This document shows, one piece after another, positions 6,346 to 8,784 of a DNA stretch of 8,784 nucleotides; within the stretch, counting starts at the first letter, position 1; each line of letters starts with the position of its first letter. Source of the stretch: UBA12276 sp041476285 (GTDB lineage Archaea; Micrarchaeota; Micrarchaeia; Micrarchaeales; Micrarchaeaceae); NCBI GenBank assembly GCA_041476285.1, contig JBGOTD010000030.1, forward strand, positions 1-8,784, read 5' to 3'. The translations under genes were made by a program, and so were the position numbers. Under the pieces are notes generated by a model. The model worked only from the letters and a program-made list of their open reading frames with translations. It did not search any database and was not told the DNA's origin.

Positions 6346-6894
6346 ATGGAGCAAAAGGTAATACTTGTAGACAATAACGACAGAGAGATAGGACTTGAAG
6401 AAAAGATGAAGGCACACAGCAATGGAGGAAAGCTCCACAGGGCAATTTCTATTTTTGTATTCAACTCTAAAGGAGAGACAATGCTGCAACAGCGTGCAGA
6501 TACAAAATATCATTCTCAGGGATTATGGTCGAATACATGCTGCTCGCATCCTTATGAAAATGAGGCTGTTCTTGATGCGGCGCACAGAAGACTAAGGGAG
6601 GAAATGGGCTTTGACTGTGATCTGGTTGATTCGTTCAGCTTCGTATACAAAGTACCGGTTGGTAACGGACTGACGGAGCACGAGTTTGATCATGTTCTTT
6701 TCGGAATTTACAACGATAGCCCAAAAATAAACAGAGATGAGGCAAAGGACTGGAAATGGATGAAAGTAGAAGAGATGCTCACTGACGTAAAGAAGAACGG
6801 GAAGAATTATACTGAATGGCTTAAGATTCTTGTTAATGGAAAGTTATATAGCGAAATTGAAAAATTCCTGAATGATAAAAATGTGGTAAAATGA
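6346..6894 (+). CDS. idi: Isopentenyl-diphosphate delta-isomerase, type I (Nudix fold)
   Basis: Interconverts isopentenyl and dimethylallyl diphosphate, supplying the starter for archaeal isoprenoid lipids. The 182-residue length matches the type I family. The metal ligands and catalytic residues expected from the E. coli enzyme are visible: H24, H31, the catalytic Cys C66 in NTCCSHP with H68, and E111/E113 in TEHEFDHV. The Nudix-like helix RRLREEMGF is at 81-89. Most archaea use the unrelated FMN-dependent type II enzyme, so the type I form here is notable. The start ATG lies 5 nt after the mcm stop with only a weak ribosome-binding site, suggesting coupled reinitiation. The stop overlaps the tmk start by 4 nt (ATGA). 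Confidence 0.95.
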   Translation: MEQKVILVDNNDREIGLEEKMKAHSNGGKLHRAISIFVFNSKGETMLQQRADTKYHSQGLWSNTCCSHPYENEAVLDAAHRRLREEMGFDCDLVDSFSFVYKVPVGNGLTEHEFDHVLFGIYNDSPKINRDEAKDWKWMKVEEMLTDVKKNGKNYTEWLKILVNGKLYSEIEKFLNDKNVVK

Positions 6895-7508
6895 AAAAAG
6901 GTAAATTCATAGTTTTTGAGGGAATAGAGGGTTCGGGCAAAAGTTTCCAATCGAAAGAAGTTTACAATGCGCTTTTAAAAAAAGGAGAAGATGTAATTTT
7001 GACAACCGAGCCATGGGAAGATGATGAGATTGGAAAACTTATCAGAAGGGAGCTTAAGGACAAAAAAGACGGGATAAGTGTAAGGACATTACAGTTCCTT
7101 TACGTTGCAAACAGGTCAAACCATGTAGAAAAGTTTATAGTGCCGAATATTGAAAACGGCAAAACAATCATATCGGATAGATACTGGATGTCGACCGTTG
7201 CCTACGGAAGCACATTCATAAAAGGGCCGGAGGGCGAACTCGATTATTTCTTAGGAATAAACAGAAAATTTCTAATACCAGATATAGTTTTTTACATAGA
7301 TGTTGAGCCCGAAGAGGCCCATAGACGCATAGTTGATAGAGGAGCTGCAAAAGAGAGGTTTGACAAACTTGACTCCCTGAAATTATTAAGGCATAAATAT
7401 ATTGAACTTGCAGAATCATATGATGGCACATGGATAACCATAAACGGCAATAATGAAAAGAGCAAAGTTACTGAAGAAATAATGATGCATTTGGATAAAA
7501 TAAAGTGA
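6891..7508 (+). CDS. tmk: Thymidylate kinase (dTMP kinase)
   Basis: Phosphorylates dTMP to dTDP for dTTP synthesis; cytosolic P-loop kinase of 205 residues. The P-loop GIEGSGKS is at 11-18. TTEPW (38-42) stands where most TMKs have TREPG, with IGKLIRREL after it. ANRSNHV (73-79) and the DRY motif SDRYWMSTVAYGS (95-107) are the substrate-binding signatures. IDVEPEEAHRRIVDRG (136-151) leads into the LID with ERF (155-157). The ATG overlaps the idi stop by 4 nt, so translation is probably coupled. Its own 3' end carries the AGTGAT box for the next gene, 4 nt downstream. Confidence 0.94.
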   Translation: MKKGKFIVFEGIEGSGKSFQSKEVYNALLKKGEDVILTTEPWEDDEIGKLIRRELKDKKDGISVRTLQFLYVANRSNHVEKFIVPNIENGKTIISDRYWMSTVAYGSTFIKGPEGELDYFLGINRKFLIPDIVFYIDVEPEEAHRRIVDRGAAKERFDKLDSLKLLRHKYIELAESYDGTWITINGNNEKSKVTEEIMMHLDKIK

Positions 7509-7512
7509 TAGA

Positions 7513-8217
7513 ATGGATAAAACAATATTGACAAGGAACGGTTCTTCAACAAGCCTGGCAAATATGGAGCAGGTGCAGATAGATAGAAGTGCTATGGGTA
7601 GGCCTGTAAAATTTATAATGGCAGAGATCAGCGATGGAAACGACAAAAAAACAGTATTCAAGTCAAAGCAGGTAGATATGCATAATGAATTATACCTTGC
7701 CCTTCGAGAGGAAACAGGCTTCGATCTGAAAGTAAAGGTAAAGGGAGGGGGCAGGATTTATTTAGATACTTTGGACAAAACAATCTGGGTGTGGGGACTA
7801 AGCACCGAGTACGGTTACCCTGATTATAAAAATGTTGTTGAGCTGCTTCAGAACAAATATGAAGACTTCAAAATAGCAGCAATCCCGACAATGCAACCGC
7901 TGCAACGCGGTTTCATTAAGGACAGGGCAGTAGATACAATTGCCAGGGAAGGCGACCCTTATGATTTCATCATAAAGATGAAGGACTTTGGAGTGAATAA
8001 AAAAATAATAGATGGCAAGACAGCACTGCACATAGCTGTCGATTTCTGCGATGAGTTAAAAGTCATAGCATTGGCAAATATTTCAGACCTGGAATTAAAA
8101 GATGATAAAGGGCGTACAGCACTTCGGCTTGCGGAGGAGCATGCAAAAAGCGAAGGAGAAAGATACAGAAAGATTGTAGAAGCCCTGAATCGTGCAAGAA
8201 AAAGCAAAAATGAATAG
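7513..8217 (+). CDS. PHPT1/Janus-Ocnus-like domain fused to ankyrin repeats
   Basis: A 234-residue protein that appears to join two domains. Residues about 30-122 resemble the 14-kDa phosphohistidine phosphatase family (PHPT1, Janus/Ocnus). RPVKFIMAEI aligns with the human FKYVLIRV strand and its substrate-binding Lys21 (here K33). MHNELY (56-61) aligns with YHADIY, placing H57 at catalytic His53. KVKGGGRI (75-82) matches CLGGGRI, and IWVWGLSTEYG (91-101) matches IHVYGYSMAYG, with S97 at human Ser94. Residues about 139-225 look like two or three ankyrin repeats: DGKTALHIA at 167-175 and KGRTALRLAEEHA at 199-211 are clear, preceded by a degenerate unit. The likely role is removal or binding of phosphohistidine on a partner held by the ankyrin part; this is inference from a by-eye alignment. 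The ATG has AGTGAT three bases upstream, inside the tmk end. Last gene of the mcm operon; the stop abuts that of the convergent gene. Confidence 0.7.
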   Translation: MDKTILTRNGSSTSLANMEQVQIDRSAMGRPVKFIMAEISDGNDKKTVFKSKQVDMHNELYLALREETGFDLKVKVKGGGRIYLDTLDKTIWVWGLSTEYGYPDYKNVVELLQNKYEDFKIAAIPTMQPLQRGFIKDRAVDTIAREGDPYDFIIKMKDFGVNKKIIDGKTALHIAVDFCDELKVIALANISDLELKDDKGRTALRLAEEHAKSEGERYRKIVEALNRARKSKNE

Positions 8218-8772
8218 TTAATCGATAATTCTGTTTCTTGCAGAGAGCCTTCCTTTTATCCTTATTTGGTCGTGTTTTGGTATTCCAAGATCTTCCATTA
8301 TATTGGTTCTCACAATTCCCAGCTGCCACGCCCTTTCGTCGCTCAACTGTGACAGCGAGGCGTTTTCCATAATAGCAACGTAGAGCGCACGGTCCTTTTT
8401 AGATATATTTTGCATTGCGAATTTCGTAATAAGTGCACGGTAACGCGGATAGTCTGACAATGCCAATGTCGTAAATACGTTCCCATAGGTTTCACAACTC
8501 TCCAGTAAAACACCGCTCCTTGTAATAACCAGATTATAATGAGATGATTTATCGCCAAATGCGGCCGCCACCAATTCTCCTGTAATTAAGCCTGTATTTC
8601 GGCCGAGTATCTTAAGATTCAAGTTGTTTTTTGATACCGCCTGCGCTACTCGCGTTGATTTAACGCACTCTTTAAGTATCTCAATTGTTGCATCGCCATT
8701 ACTGGTTCTAAGCAATTCCTTTAGGTGCACACCGTCATTTCTCTTTGATCTGTCAAGTTGAGCCTCTATCAT
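8218..8772 (-). CDS. Hypothetical protein, 184 residues, family not recognised
   Basis: I do not recognise this protein. It looks soluble and mixed alpha/beta, with no membrane segment, signal peptide or Cys-rich metal site. A central strand-rich part, LNLKILGRNTGLITGELVAA (51-70), continues into HYNLVITRSGVLLESCETYG (78-97), and a helical part follows (about 106-165). The C-terminus is basic (IRIKGRLSARNRIID). The start ATG at 8772 is preceded by AGTGAT three bases upstream, so the gene is complete within the window. It converges on the PHPT1-like/ankyrin gene with no base between the stop codons; no functional link is implied by that alone. Confidence 0.7.
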   Translation of the reverse strand: MIEAQLDRSKRNDGVHLKELLRTSNGDATIEILKECVKSTRVAQAVSKNNLNLKILGRNTGLITGELVAAAFGDKSSHYNLVITRSGVLLESCETYGNVFTTLALSDYPRYRALITKFAMQNISKKDRALYVAIMENASLSQLSDERAWQLGIVRTNIMEDLGIPKHDQIRIKGRLSARNRIID

Positions 8773-8784
8773 TTTATCACTTGT

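Noticed and set aside
7681..7725. REETGF in the PHPT1-like protein resembles the end of a Nudix box.
   Set aside because: The upstream Gly and Glu positions of the Nudix signature are missing, and the surrounding GGGRI and WGLSTEYG motifs fit the PHPT family better.
8063..8329. Minus-strand open frame across the 8217/8218 junction.
   Set aside because: It overlaps two better-supported genes in other frames and has low-complexity composition without a convincing start context.

Overview
The window is a gene-dense stretch of an archaeal chromosome. The archaeal markers are ribosomal protein eS8, a single MCM replicative helicase and AGA/AGG/ATA-rich codon use. A compact, possibly DPANN-like genome is suggested by near-zero spacing between genes and by several proteins of bacterial or eukaryotic flavour (one-knuckle MetRS, type I IPP isomerase, MscL with a zinc ribbon, a PHPT1-like domain). 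The lineage assignment is inference; no rRNA gene is present to settle it. I see no tRNA, rRNA, CRISPR array or insertion sequence.

Layout. (1) 5-1756, minus strand: an operon starting with rps8e, then a 152-residue charged protein of unknown function, then an ornithine-carbamoyltransferase-like enzyme. The gaps are 3 nt and 0 nt. (2) 1757-1874: divergent promoter region. (3) 1875-2641, plus strand: mscL, then a small free-standing tRNA-binding OB-fold protein of the CsaA/MetRS-beta type. (4) 2642-4138, minus strand: methionyl-tRNA synthetase without a C-terminal OB domain. Its stop codon abuts the stop of the OB-fold gene with no base between. (5) 4139-4276: second divergent promoter region. 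(6) 4277-8217, plus strand: a tight operon of mcm, idi (type I), tmk, and a gene that appears to fuse a PHPT1/Janus-Ocnus phosphohistidine-phosphatase-like domain to ankyrin repeats. (7) 8218-8772, minus strand: an unrecognised 184-residue protein, again converging stop-to-stop with zero spacing.

How the genes work together. The two halves of a methionyl-tRNA charging system (catalytic plus anticodon domains, and an OB-fold tRNA-binding domain) sit tail to tail. The plus-strand operon joins DNA unwinding (MCM), dTTP supply (TMK) and isoprenoid lipid precursor supply (IDI) with a possible phosphohistidine-handling protein. Most starts share one ribosome-binding register: a GGTGAT-like box ending 3 nt before the start codon. 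This supports TTG starts for mcm and the 152-residue protein and raises doubt about the metG start. The most unusual item is the PHPT1-like/ankyrin fusion at 7513-8217.
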